Of a stretch of 40,646 nucleotides of DNA, positions 18,115 through 25,159 are shown piece by piece. Numbering within the stretch: the first letter of the stretch is position 1; every line of letters begins with the position of its first letter. Source of the stretch: a virus; IMG/VR virus record IMGVR_UViG_3300043446_001217, positions 1 through 40,646 of that record. One strand, written 5' to 3'. The notes beneath the pieces were generated by a model. That model was given only the letters and a program-made list of their open reading frames with translations, was not told the origin of the DNA and made no database searches. The position numbers and the translations under genes are program-made.

Positions 18115-20893
18115 CCAGTAGTCCTTCCCCTACTCCGGTGAAGACCAGCGCCATCTCTGGGTCAGAAAACTGCAACCCCTTTCCCATGCGAACCTTGCGC
18201 TCCCCAAGGAACTGCCCCTTCTTGTTCAGGCTTGCCAGCACACCTTCGTAGGCCACCTGTGACTCCGTGCAGAACTTGCGGAATTTGGGTCGGTTGACGA
18301 ATAGCTCTTTGGTGTCTGGCTCGTACCGTACAACCAGTGGACCGCGTGGTTCGCGGATGGCAGCTTCCCGAATACCGGCAGAGTTGCGCCGTGTCCCGCT
18401 GTTGATGATCAGCACGTTGTTGATGTTCTCTGACAAAAACGCACCAAGCATGAGGGACGGGTCTGGTGCGCTGTTGACACTTTTTGCACGTTTCTGCGTG
18501 AGCATCTCGGCTGTCCAACTGTGGATGCGCTCAAAGTCGGAGTCGGAAAAATCCATTACCCCCGCCTCCCGCGCTGTGAGTCCCCCGGTCAATACGGTGG
18601 TGGCAATGTTCGACCAGTACCGCTCCCGCTGCGTCAGCTTTGCCGTGACATCCAATGAGTGCTGCATCTGATTCATCGCATCCACAATCTGCGGCAACTC
18701 ACGGATCGTATGCTGGATGAAGGGCACACCAGCCACCCCATAGTTGGACTTCAGTTTGGAGAACACATCGTCCGATACGGTCTTGGCATCGGTGTTACCC
18801 GGGGTGTATGGGAACTCAAGGAATCGAGCCAATTCGCCGTCCGGGTTGCGCTTCTTGGTAAACAGCTTGTCTTCAAGCCCGGAGTTGGCGGTGACTACAC
18901 AGTGTGCATTCCATGAGCTTGTGTTCAGACGCTCAATGTTGGAGATGTTACTCATCCGGTTCCTGCCTCGGGCATGCAGGTAGTGGTACAGGAACTCGGA
19001 TGTAACCTCTGGCGATTCATTGGTAATCTCGTCAATGGTCGGGGTGATGTTCTGCAATGTACCGATCCGCTGCATCCTTGCGTTCATGGTGTCCGCTTTG
19101 ATAATCAGCAGTTCATCGGGGTGACCGAATATGCTGTTGATCATCTTGAGTGTGGTTGTTTTACCCACACCGGAGCCTTCACTGTACAAACTGATCACGC
19201 CACCTTTGTGTTTGGAGAACGGAACCAGTGGGGAACCAAACCCTGCGAACAGGGTAAACATGTGCAGTTCCATGCCCGGACGGTTGTAGAACGCAGCGAT
19301 CCGTTTCCAATCCTCCAGCGTCCCGCTCTGCCCAAACAACTTGACCAAGCCAAGAGTGATTGACGAAGGGGGGCTGTATATGACATCCGTGGCGGTGATT
19401 TGCCGATCCCCGACGATGAACGATGAGTTCCGATCCGCCCAACCAAACTGCACCCGGGCTTTGTCGGCGCGACTTTCGCGTTGATATTTTTTAATTGCCA
19501 TGTGTGAGTATGCGATCAGTGATTCCATCTGTTTGCCGATTGTGCTCAACCCTTGCTCGGCAACTCGTTTGCTAAATATGTCCTTGGCTGTCATTTCCTT
19601 CATGGGGATCAGGAATTCCTTCACACCATCTTGGGGCAGGTGCAGCCGGAACAATGCCGACATGCCTTGCATCGGGTCGTCCACCGTGTTGACAAGGTAG
19701 TAGTCGTTCTCGTACACCAGCTTGTCCTTCGGGTTGTCGTCCTCGTCCTTCTCCCGCACATAGATGCCGCCGTTCTTGCCACGGACAAACGGGAAAGGGT
19801 ATTCCGGTATTGTGTAAACTTTTTCTGGTTGTTTCGTATCCTTGACAACATTGTCCTCGGCGGTGGCAACCTCGACCTCGCCCTGCCCAAGCACCAGCGG
19901 GGTGCTAATCTTGCCCTTGTGCTTGCATCCAGCGCAGCCGCTTGGGTTGTCGCCCTCAAAGGTGGTGCACAGGTATGGGCCTTGGATACGCTGCGCCTTG
20001 GCCTCGGTTTCCTCCGGGGTGTAGTCCGGATGACCTGCTGAGATTCTATGGATTGCGACATCCCGATCCTTGCAGAACTGAGCAATGGACAACGCCGCTC
20101 GCCACATGGGTTCGGACATGGTGTCTTGGTTGCTCACCGCATCGACCAACTGCTGGCATCCGTTACCGGCTATGGACTTCTTCAGAATCAACCGGAAGCT
20201 GGCTGGCTTGTTGGCTAGCAGGGATTTGGTCAGGGCGTTCAGCGGTCGTTTTGGCGCGGTTGCAAGGGCGGTATCCCCCACCCCCAAGCGATCCTTCATG
20301 ATGCTCAGGTCGATCAGCGGCACGGTGTTCAGCGCCGTTACCGGGCGCGGGTTGTCCGCATACTTGAAATTGGACGATCCCACGGCACGAAGCACTCTGG
20401 CGGCATCTGCGGTTACCGCCGGGTCTGCATGCAGCCCGTTCAACGCACAGATTAGCTTGAACCGATCCGCTACCACCTTCCATTCAGCGCGATCTACCTC
20501 CTCTGTCAGCGGCCAGTAAGCATGAACACCATTACCGGAGTCCACCACCATCGGGCGGGGTAACTTTAAATCTTTAACAAATTGCTTCAGCGCGGCGATT
20601 GCCGTCTGCTGATCCGGGTACTTCTTCGGGTCATTGGCTCCGACATCAAGATCGAGGAAAAAACTCTTCAGCCGTAGGGCGTTGGGAGCCGTGCGATTCC
20701 GGTCGTTCTGAAAATTGGCGAGTGCAACAAACGAGTTGACCCCTACCTCCTCCAGCCCATCCACCGCTGCATCCACTTCGCCCAACGTCTTGTGGAACGT
20801 CTGGCTGTGAATGGTTTTATCCTTGATCCCGACTACGCAGTACAGACCTTCAGGGGGAAGTACGGCCCCCAGAAATTCTTGTCTGGTAGGCAT
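18074..20893 (-). CDS. Primase-helicase: AEP primase fused to P-loop helicase (DUF927-like)
   Basis: 939 aa. The N-terminal half is an archaeo-eukaryotic primase: metal site D81-x-D83 (FFLDLDVG), S119-x4-H124 (DSGNGVHAYW) and the R...K motif (RVLRAVGSSNFK, to K177). It also contains PLNALTKSLL at 217-226. A Cys cluster lies at 309-323 (C309, C320, C323). The C-terminal half is an ATPase: Walker A GSGVGKT at 573-579, acidic PTIDEITNESPE and a sensor-like VVTANSG, as in DUF927/superfamily 3-type helicases. It should prime and unwind DNA for the family A polymerase encoded upstream. Lies 2 nt after the HTH gene. Confidence 0.88.
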   Translation of the reverse strand: MPTRQEFLGAVLPPEGLYCVVGIKDKTIHSQTFHKTLGEVDAAVDGLEEVGVNSFVALANFQNDRNRTAPNALRLKSFFLDLDVGANDPKKYPDQQTAIAALKQFVKDLKLPRPMVVDSGNGVHAYWPLTEEVDRAEWKVVADRFKLICALNGLHADPAVTADAARVLRAVGSSNFKYADNPRPVTALNTVPLIDLSIMKDRLGVGDTALATAPKRPLNALTKSLLANKPASFRLILKKSIAGNGCQQLVDAVSNQDTMSEPMWRAALSIAQFCKDRDVAIHRISAGHPDYTPEETEAKAQRIQGPYLCTTFEGDNPSGCAGCKHKGKISTPLVLGQGEVEVATAEDNVVKDTKQPEKVYTIPEYPFPFVRGKNGGIYVREKDEDDNPKDKLVYENDYYLVNTVDDPMQGMSALFRLHLPQDGVKEFLIPMKEMTAKDIFSKRVAEQGLSTIGKQMESLIAYSHMAIKKYQRESRADKARVQFGWADRNSSFIVGDRQITATDVIYSPPSSITLGLVKLFGQSGTLEDWKRIAAFYNRPGMELHMFTLFAGFGSPLVPFSKHKGGVISLYSEGSGVGKTTTLKMINSIFGHPDELLIIKADTMNARMQRIGTLQNITPTIDEITNESPEVTSEFLYHYLHARGRNRMSNISNIERLNTSSWNAHCVVTANSGLEDKLFTKKRNPDGELARFLEFPYTPGNTDAKTVSDDVFSKLKSNYGVAGVPFIQHTIRELPQIVDAMNQMQHSLDVTAKLTQRERYWSNIATTVLTGGLTAREAGVMDFSDSDFERIHSWTAEMLTQKRAKSVNSAPDPSLMLGAFLSENINNVLIINSGTRRNSAGIREAAIREPRGPLVVRYEPDTKELFVNRPKFRKFCTESQVAYEGVLASLNKKGQFLGERKVRMGKGLQFSDPEMALVFTGVGEGLLDEHTTNARNPDQD

Positions 20894-20895
20894 GG

Positions 20896-21150
20896 TTACT
20901 CATTTTCGGTGTGTTTGGCGTTCAGGCGGTCAATCAGTTTTTGGATTTTTTCGCGCATACGGCGACTGGGTTTGGTCGTGCCATTGAACCAGTTGTAGAC
21001 CGTGGGGCGAGAAACAGCGAACACATCAGCAACTTCCGCTACGGTGTATCCATGCTTGAGGCAGACGCGCCCCAGTTCGATAGCTACGCCCTCTTTGCTG
21101 TCATCAGTAAGAGAGTCAATTATTTTTTGTGAAAATTTGCGGATTGCCAT
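20896..21150 (-). CDS. Small HTH DNA-binding regulator
   Basis: 84 aa from the second ATG of an ATGATG pair; GGAGAAG is better spaced for this start than for the first ATG or the upstream TTG. A clear helix-turn-helix is present: YTVAEVADVFAVSRPTVYNW with a basic C-terminal helix (KPSRRMREKIQKLIDRL). It resembles XRE/Cro-size phage regulators that bind as dimers. A perfect 9-bp inverted repeat lies directly upstream (21168-21191) and could be its own operator. It sits between the SSB-like gene and the primase, so it may tune replication gene expression. Confidence 0.75.
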   Translation of the reverse strand: MAIRKFSQKIIDSLTDDSKEGVAIELGRVCLKHGYTVAEVADVFAVSRPTVYNWFNGTTKPSRRMREKIQKLIDRLNAKHTENE

Positions 21151-21167
21151 CATCTTCTCCAAGAATC

Positions 21168-21191
21168 GGGGTGCGGATCATACCGCACCCC
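21168..21191. promoter_or_regulatory. Perfect 9-bp inverted repeat ahead of the HTH gene (operator or hairpin)
   Basis: GGGGTGCGG (21168-21176) and CCGCACCCC (21183-21191) flank a 6-nt loop. On the minus strand the loop reads TATGAT, close to a sigma70 -10 box, and the HTH gene's GGAGAAG follows 8 nt after the repeat. No U tract follows on the minus strand, so an intrinsic terminator is less likely than an operator/-10 overlap or an RNA hairpin. Symmetry is seen; role inferred. Confidence 0.6.
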
Positions 21192-21216
21192 ACTTTTCAT
21201 TATTGTACTTTTTGGG

Positions 21217-22107
21217 TCACTCTTCGTCGTCCCACTCGTCCAGTACATCAGCCAGCTTGGACTTGGGCGGCACGACCTCTTCCTTCTTGCCAGCCCGCTT
21301 TTTTGGCTCCGCCGTTTCCTCGTCATCCGCCGCTTCTGCCTTGGGTTTGGCTAGCTTGGGCGCTGCCGGGGCAGCGGTGGCATCCGTTTCCTTGGGCGGG
21401 GAGTAGGACACCTTCACGGCATCCTTGGCTTCCTGCGTCTCTCCCCGGGCGTTGATGATTTCAAACTCTTCCTCGGTCAACGGACGGGTGGCACGGAACA
21501 CCAGCTTGGGGGTTTCGCTGTTGGTGTCAAACTTCATCTCAGTAACCACGTTGTTGACGTTGACATTGAACCCGGACAGGAACGTGGCATAGGCGTTCAG
21601 ACCCAGCTTGCCCTCTTCCTTGGCAAAGATCGACTGCGAGGGCAGCGACAACTGGAACAGGTCACCCTCCATATCATTCTCCAGCACCACGGCGATCAGA
21701 CGGTCATACTTGCAAGCCGCACCTTTGCCGTTGCTACCTGACCCCTTGACGTTCTTCGGGCAGTTGGCGCAGGTCTTGGATTGCGGATCGCTGGCTTTCT
21801 CATCCGGGGTCTTGCCGTTGGCGCTCCAGCATGCCGGAGAAGCTTTCTGACCCGGCACAAACGCCTTGTCGTAGTAGGCACGGGATGTATCGGGCGCTAC
21901 GTTGACGATTACCACCGGCATGGATCGCTCTTCACGGGTAGCAACTTCTTCGCCGTTGACCACCAAGCGGAACATGTTGCCGCGAATTGAGATACGTTTG
22001 CCACCACCGCCACCACCGCTCAACAGAGACTTGGTGATTGCATTCAGCGGTTGCGACTTGAGGTACGACGGTACTCCAGATTTGAACAGCGTTACTTCGT
22101 TGGACAT
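21217..22107 (-). CDS. Putative phage single-stranded DNA-binding protein
   Basis: 296 aa. The N-terminus carries PLNAITKSLL (20-29), then a Gly run and a beta-rich core (KRISIRGNMFRLVVNGEE). Cys residues C93, C113, C116 and C132 could bind zinc. The C-terminus is an Ala/Lys/Pro-rich linker ending in the acidic tail ADVLDEWDDEE, the usual protein-docking tail of phage and bacterial SSBs. Position in the replication block supports the role. It could instead be an annealing or recombination mediator. Start has AGGAG 6 nt upstream. The 10-residue N-terminal peptide recurs in the primase-helicase. Confidence 0.65.
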   Translation of the reverse strand: MSNEVTLFKSGVPSYLKSQPLNAITKSLLSGGGGGGKRISIRGNMFRLVVNGEEVATREERSMPVVIVNVAPDTSRAYYDKAFVPGQKASPACWSANGKTPDEKASDPQSKTCANCPKNVKGSGSNGKGAACKYDRLIAVVLENDMEGDLFQLSLPSQSIFAKEEGKLGLNAYATFLSGFNVNVNNVVTEMKFDTNSETPKLVFRATRPLTEEEFEIINARGETQEAKDAVKVSYSPPKETDATAAPAAPKLAKPKAEAADDEETAEPKKRAGKKEEVVPPKSKLADVLDEWDDEE

Positions 22108-22118
22108 GATGTCTCCTG

Positions 22119-22517
22119 TTATTTACGGCGAACGGTTACTTCGTAGTGGCTATCCGAATTCAACCCGGGCGGTAACTTGTCCGGGTGCTCCTCCAAATAA
22201 GTTTTCATATTGCTCTGGTGAATCCTCCTCTCCAAAAGATCAACTGCATCATTTTCTTTTACGAATGAGTGCATCTGTTCCCAATCAGAAGTCCAGTAAC
22301 GGGTCTTCACGGTTCGCACCACGGTCCCGAAATTAGTCCTCAGACTGTTTGCCCCAATCGCTTCACAAGTCTCAAGCAGTTTGGACTTGACTTCATCCAT
22401 CTGTGCATCGAGCTTGGCAACCTCAGTTTCATACGCATGCGTGAGTTCCTGCTTACGATCCCGCATCTTAATAAACACACGCACAAGTTTATCGGCGGGT
22501 ATGGCGTCATCACTCAT
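22119..22517 (-). CDS. Conserved phage replication-region protein (Gam/Gp157-like layout)
   Basis: 132 aa. Residues ~8-50 form a coiled-coil helix (VRVFIKMRDRKQELTHAYET). A compact domain follows with SLRTNFGTVVRTVKTRYWTS, HSFVKENDAVDLLERRIHQS and a terminal PPGLNSDSHYEVTVRRK. The layout of long helix plus basic beta domain recalls Gam/Gp157-type proteins near phage recombination genes, but I cannot assign it firmly. It overlaps the helicase stop by 8 nt and lies just upstream of the SSB-like gene, so a replication or repair role is likely. Confidence 0.6.
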   Translation of the reverse strand: MSDDAIPADKLVRVFIKMRDRKQELTHAYETEVAKLDAQMDEVKSKLLETCEAIGANSLRTNFGTVVRTVKTRYWTSDWEQMHSFVKENDAVDLLERRIHQSNMKTYLEEHPDKLPPGLNSDSHYEVTVRRK

Positions 22518-24066
22518 TTACTTCTCCCAGTTCTTCTTTGTATAGATCAACCAGACGTTGATGTGTATCGACTTTGTTTTGCAGCATTTGATACATCTTG
22601 CGTTCAACACGGCTACCTTGCAGATGCACAATGGTTACCTTGTTCGCTTGACCCGCACGGTGCACTCGGGCGTTGGCTTGAAGGTACGTCTCAACACTCA
22701 TCACAGGTGACCAGTACACAACCACGTTGGCAGCATGCAGCGTGACTCCGTGCGATGCAGCTTGTGGCTGAATGACCAGCACCTGCGGGTCTGGCGTAGT
22801 TTGGAACCTGTTGAATATCTCGGTTCTCTTGTTTGGTGATACAGCCCCATTGATAATTTCTGTCGTGTACCCCTGTTTCTTTAGCCATTCAGATACCATG
22901 ACCAAACTGTGGGTGTACGGCACAAATACCAATACTTTATGGCTTGCTTCCTCCACAACTTCTTTCAGTGCCTGTAACCGTTCTGAACAGTCAAACTCAA
23001 TGGTGTCACGATTGTCCGTGTACACCGCACCACCCGATATTTGCAGTAGCTTGTTCAAGTTGGCTGCTGCGGTTGGGGCACTGATCTCTTCACCTGCTGC
23101 TACCATCAACTGGTCTTTCAACATCTTCTCGTAGTACTTCGACTGTTGTGCGGTCAGCGGTACATCTCGCGTCACGTACATCATGTCAGGAAGATCGAGA
23201 CACTCTTCCTTGGTAAACCGGATAGCTGGTTGAAGCGCTTTGAACACTATCTCGGTTGCATTTGGTTTCGGAATCCACTTGAAGCGTGTGATGTTGTTCA
23301 TCACCTGATCACGGAATGCACCGAAGAACTTTGGTACACCGTTTGGATTGACCAACCGGGCAAGCCCGTACGCATCGCTTGGGTCTTGTGAAGCAGGAGT
23401 TCCCGTCATCAACCAAAGCCATGTCTGCGGTTTGATGATCTTGTTCAAGATCTTCCAGCGTTTCGTGTGCACGTTCTTGTACGCGTTGGCTTCATCCACG
23501 ATGATCAGATCAAACCGGCCATCTTCAATGATGGCATCTGACACGATCTCCAACCCGTCATAGTTGATGATGACGAATTCAGATTCACCCATGATTACTG
23601 AACGGCGCTTCTCACGGCGTGGGTTGTGCGCGATGTCAACCGTGCGGTGCATGACAAACCGAAATAGATCACCTTGCCATGCTGAACCCATGATTGATAC
23701 CGGGCAGATCACCAACACCCTGCGCACCTTCTTTGCAGTCATCAGATAGTCTGCTGCCCATATCGCTGCACCAGTCTTGCCAGTGCCTTGGGAGTTGAAA
23801 CAGAACGCTCTGCGGTGCAACGTGAAAAACTGTGCGGTAGCGATTTGATGCTGGAAAGGTTTGTGTATCCCGGGCCAGTTGTATTGTTTGAGGATAGGAG
23901 ATGGCACGTTTTTGATGCGCATGTTCTTTAGCACTTGCGCTTCTTCCAAGCCCCATCTAACCAATACTTCGTGGCTTCCAATCTGCTTGCTGCACGGAAT
24001 CACAGAGGTGATCTTTATCGGATCACGCACCTTAAGTTGTAGTGCTTTATTGTTAAGTATTTGCAT
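22510..24066 (-). CDS. SNF2-like superfamily II helicase
   Basis: 518 aa with the full SF2 motif set: Walker A SQGTGKTGA (92-100), motif Ia VLVICPVSIMGSAW, a DEAN box at 191-194 (LIIVDEANAYKN) in place of DEAH, TGTPAS at 221-226, and motif VI QANARVHRAGQ near 475. This is the RapA/SNF2-like branch common in phages. It acts as an ATP-driven DNA translocase in replication, recombination or fork remodelling. The Shine-Dalgarno is weak (GGGAAGC, distant). Three hairpins and a possible promoter lie just upstream, so this may head a transcription unit. Confidence 0.9.
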   Translation of the reverse strand: MQILNNKALQLKVRDPIKITSVIPCSKQIGSHEVLVRWGLEEAQVLKNMRIKNVPSPILKQYNWPGIHKPFQHQIATAQFFTLHRRAFCFNSQGTGKTGAAIWAADYLMTAKKVRRVLVICPVSIMGSAWQGDLFRFVMHRTVDIAHNPRREKRRSVIMGESEFVIINYDGLEIVSDAIIEDGRFDLIIVDEANAYKNVHTKRWKILNKIIKPQTWLWLMTGTPASQDPSDAYGLARLVNPNGVPKFFGAFRDQVMNNITRFKWIPKPNATEIVFKALQPAIRFTKEECLDLPDMMYVTRDVPLTAQQSKYYEKMLKDQLMVAAGEEISAPTAAANLNKLLQISGGAVYTDNRDTIEFDCSERLQALKEVVEEASHKVLVFVPYTHSLVMVSEWLKKQGYTTEIINGAVSPNKRTEIFNRFQTTPDPQVLVIQPQAASHGVTLHAANVVVYWSPVMSVETYLQANARVHRAGQANKVTIVHLQGSRVERKMYQMLQNKVDTHQRLVDLYKEELGEVNE

Positions 24067-24100
24067 TACTGCGATTGCTTCCCAAAGGACTTGTGGGGCG

Positions 24101-24117
24101 AGGTGAAGGTTTCACCT
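24101..24117. promoter_or_regulatory. Hairpin in helicase leader
   Basis: AGGTGAA and TTCACCT form a perfect 7-bp stem with a 3-nt loop (GGT), 35 nt upstream of the helicase start. No U tract follows on either strand. It could be an operator or a leader structure. Confidence 0.5.
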
Positions 24118-24148
24118 AGCCCGACTACTGTACTTAAATTTTAAACAC

Positions 24149-24166
24149 ACCACCTCTGCGGGTGGT
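24149..24166. promoter_or_regulatory. Second hairpin in helicase leader
   Basis: ACCACC (24149-24154) pairs with GGTGGT (24161-24166) around a 6-nt loop. On the minus strand it is followed by GTGTTTAAAATTTAAG, an A/T-rich stretch but not a clean U tract. It could be a weak terminator for the HNH/nuclease transcript or a leader structure. Confidence 0.4.
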
Positions 24167-24174
24167 TGGTTTTC

Positions 24175-24206
24175 ATCATATTGCACCCCTTGTGGGGGTG
24201 TGTCAA
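24175..24206 (-). promoter_or_regulatory. Possible promoter with inverted repeat in its spacer
   Basis: On the minus strand TTGACA (24206-24201) and TATGAT (24180-24175) are separated by 20 nt, longer than the usual 17. The spacer holds an inverted repeat, CACCCC/GGGGTG (24184-24200, loop 5). A long spacer containing dyad symmetry is typical of promoters that need an activator or are bound by a repressor. It would drive the helicase-to-primase genes. Sequence matches seen; function inferred. Confidence 0.4.
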
Positions 24207-24491
24207 CTACTTTTTGCTGACGTTGCGTTTGACCGTGTGATCGCTGTTCCGACTGAAGCTACGGTTGTTGGTGGCCGACTTGACCCGCAAGTTTCCCTTA
24301 CCGTTTGTGCCCCCTTTGGACAGCGGCAGCACATGGTCTACGTCCTTGCCATCACCTTTGTGGACAGCACCGGTCTTCATCAGCTTGGCACGGGCAGCAT
24401 TACGCTCCGCACGTTTCTTGATCTGCTCGGGCTTGCCTTGGTACTGCGCGTACTCTTTCTTGTACGGGCGGGGTTTGTTGACGTAGGGCAT
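24207..24491 (-). CDS. Small HNH endonuclease-like protein
   Basis: 94 aa. A basic N-terminus (KPRPYKKEYAQYQGKPEQIK, then RAERNAARAK) leads to an HNH-type core: DVDHVLPLSKGGTNGKGNLR with the central DH pair, followed by SATNNRSFSR. Small stand-alone HNH proteins of this shape are frequent in phage replication regions and are proposed to nick DNA in packaging or mobility. It lacks the Cys pairs of the larger HNH gene at 2755. Start has a strong AGGAGGGAAC. Confidence 0.8.
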   Translation of the reverse strand: MPYVNKPRPYKKEYAQYQGKPEQIKKRAERNAARAKLMKTGAVHKGDGKDVDHVLPLSKGGTNGKGNLRVKSATNNRSFSRNSDHTVKRNVSKK

Positions 24492-24499
24492 GTTCCCTC

Positions 24500-25159
24500 C
24501 TATTTGTTCTTGCCGTTGTGAACGCAGCTACTCACCGGACACCAAGCGCGGCAGGTAAAGTTCTGCTTTGCGTTCCATACACCATGATCGTAGGAATACT
24601 CCAACTGCTCGGACTGATCCAACCATTTCTGCCAGCGCTTTTCTTCTTCAGCGCGATGGAAAGTTTCCTTGACAAACGCAGTATGCACCACAAACAGCAA
24701 CCCTGCTTTGACCGTCTGCACCTGCGGGAAATGCTTGAAGGTTGCCAGCGCCAGCAACTCCAACTGTTTGGTGTCAGGATACCCTGACTTGCCTGTCTTG
24801 TAGTCCACCACCCGGGCGGTGTCACCATTCACAATCAGCAAGTCAGCGATACCCCGCCACCAAACATCGGGCGCTGCAAACGAACAGGCTTGCAAGTCCT
24901 GTGTGATACCCATTTGATGCTCACAGTACTTGTCCCCGTCAAACTTCTTCAGGCGATCCAGCGGTTCTGCCATGTAGGAGAATGCTTCAGGTAGAGGGGT
25001 TCCATCCCGCACATAGTCTTCAGCAGCCTTGTGCACGACCAGACCGTAGCGCATCTGCTCGGACTCTTCTTGCTTGATGTCCTTCGCAACCCGCAAGTGG
25101 AAATACTTCTTGGGGCATTGCTGGAACAGCGACATGCTGCTGTACGACCACCTGATCAT
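24500..25159 (-). CDS. PD-(D/E)XK nuclease, RecB/Cas4-like
   Basis: 219 aa from the ATG that overlaps the polymerase stop (TGATG); the longer frame adds only polymerase shadow. The RecB-family motifs appear in order: YSSMSLFQQCPKKYFHLR, H43 (GLVVHKAAE), D106 (WRGIADLLI), D119-x-K121 (VVDYKTGKS) and Q132-x-x-x-Y-like (TKQLELLALAT). The C-terminus has three Cys (FTCRAWCPVSSC), recalling the Fe-S or Zn end of Cas4/AddB-type nucleases. It probably works as an exonuclease in phage recombination next to the polymerase. Confidence 0.85.
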   Translation of the reverse strand: MIRWSYSSMSLFQQCPKKYFHLRVAKDIKQEESEQMRYGLVVHKAAEDYVRDGTPLPEAFSYMAEPLDRLKKFDGDKYCEHQMGITQDLQACSFAAPDVWWRGIADLLIVNGDTARVVDYKTGKSGYPDTKQLELLALATFKHFPQVQTVKAGLLFVVHTAFVKETFHRAEEEKRWQKWLDQSEQLEYSYDHGVWNAKQNFTCRAWCPVSSCVHNGKNK

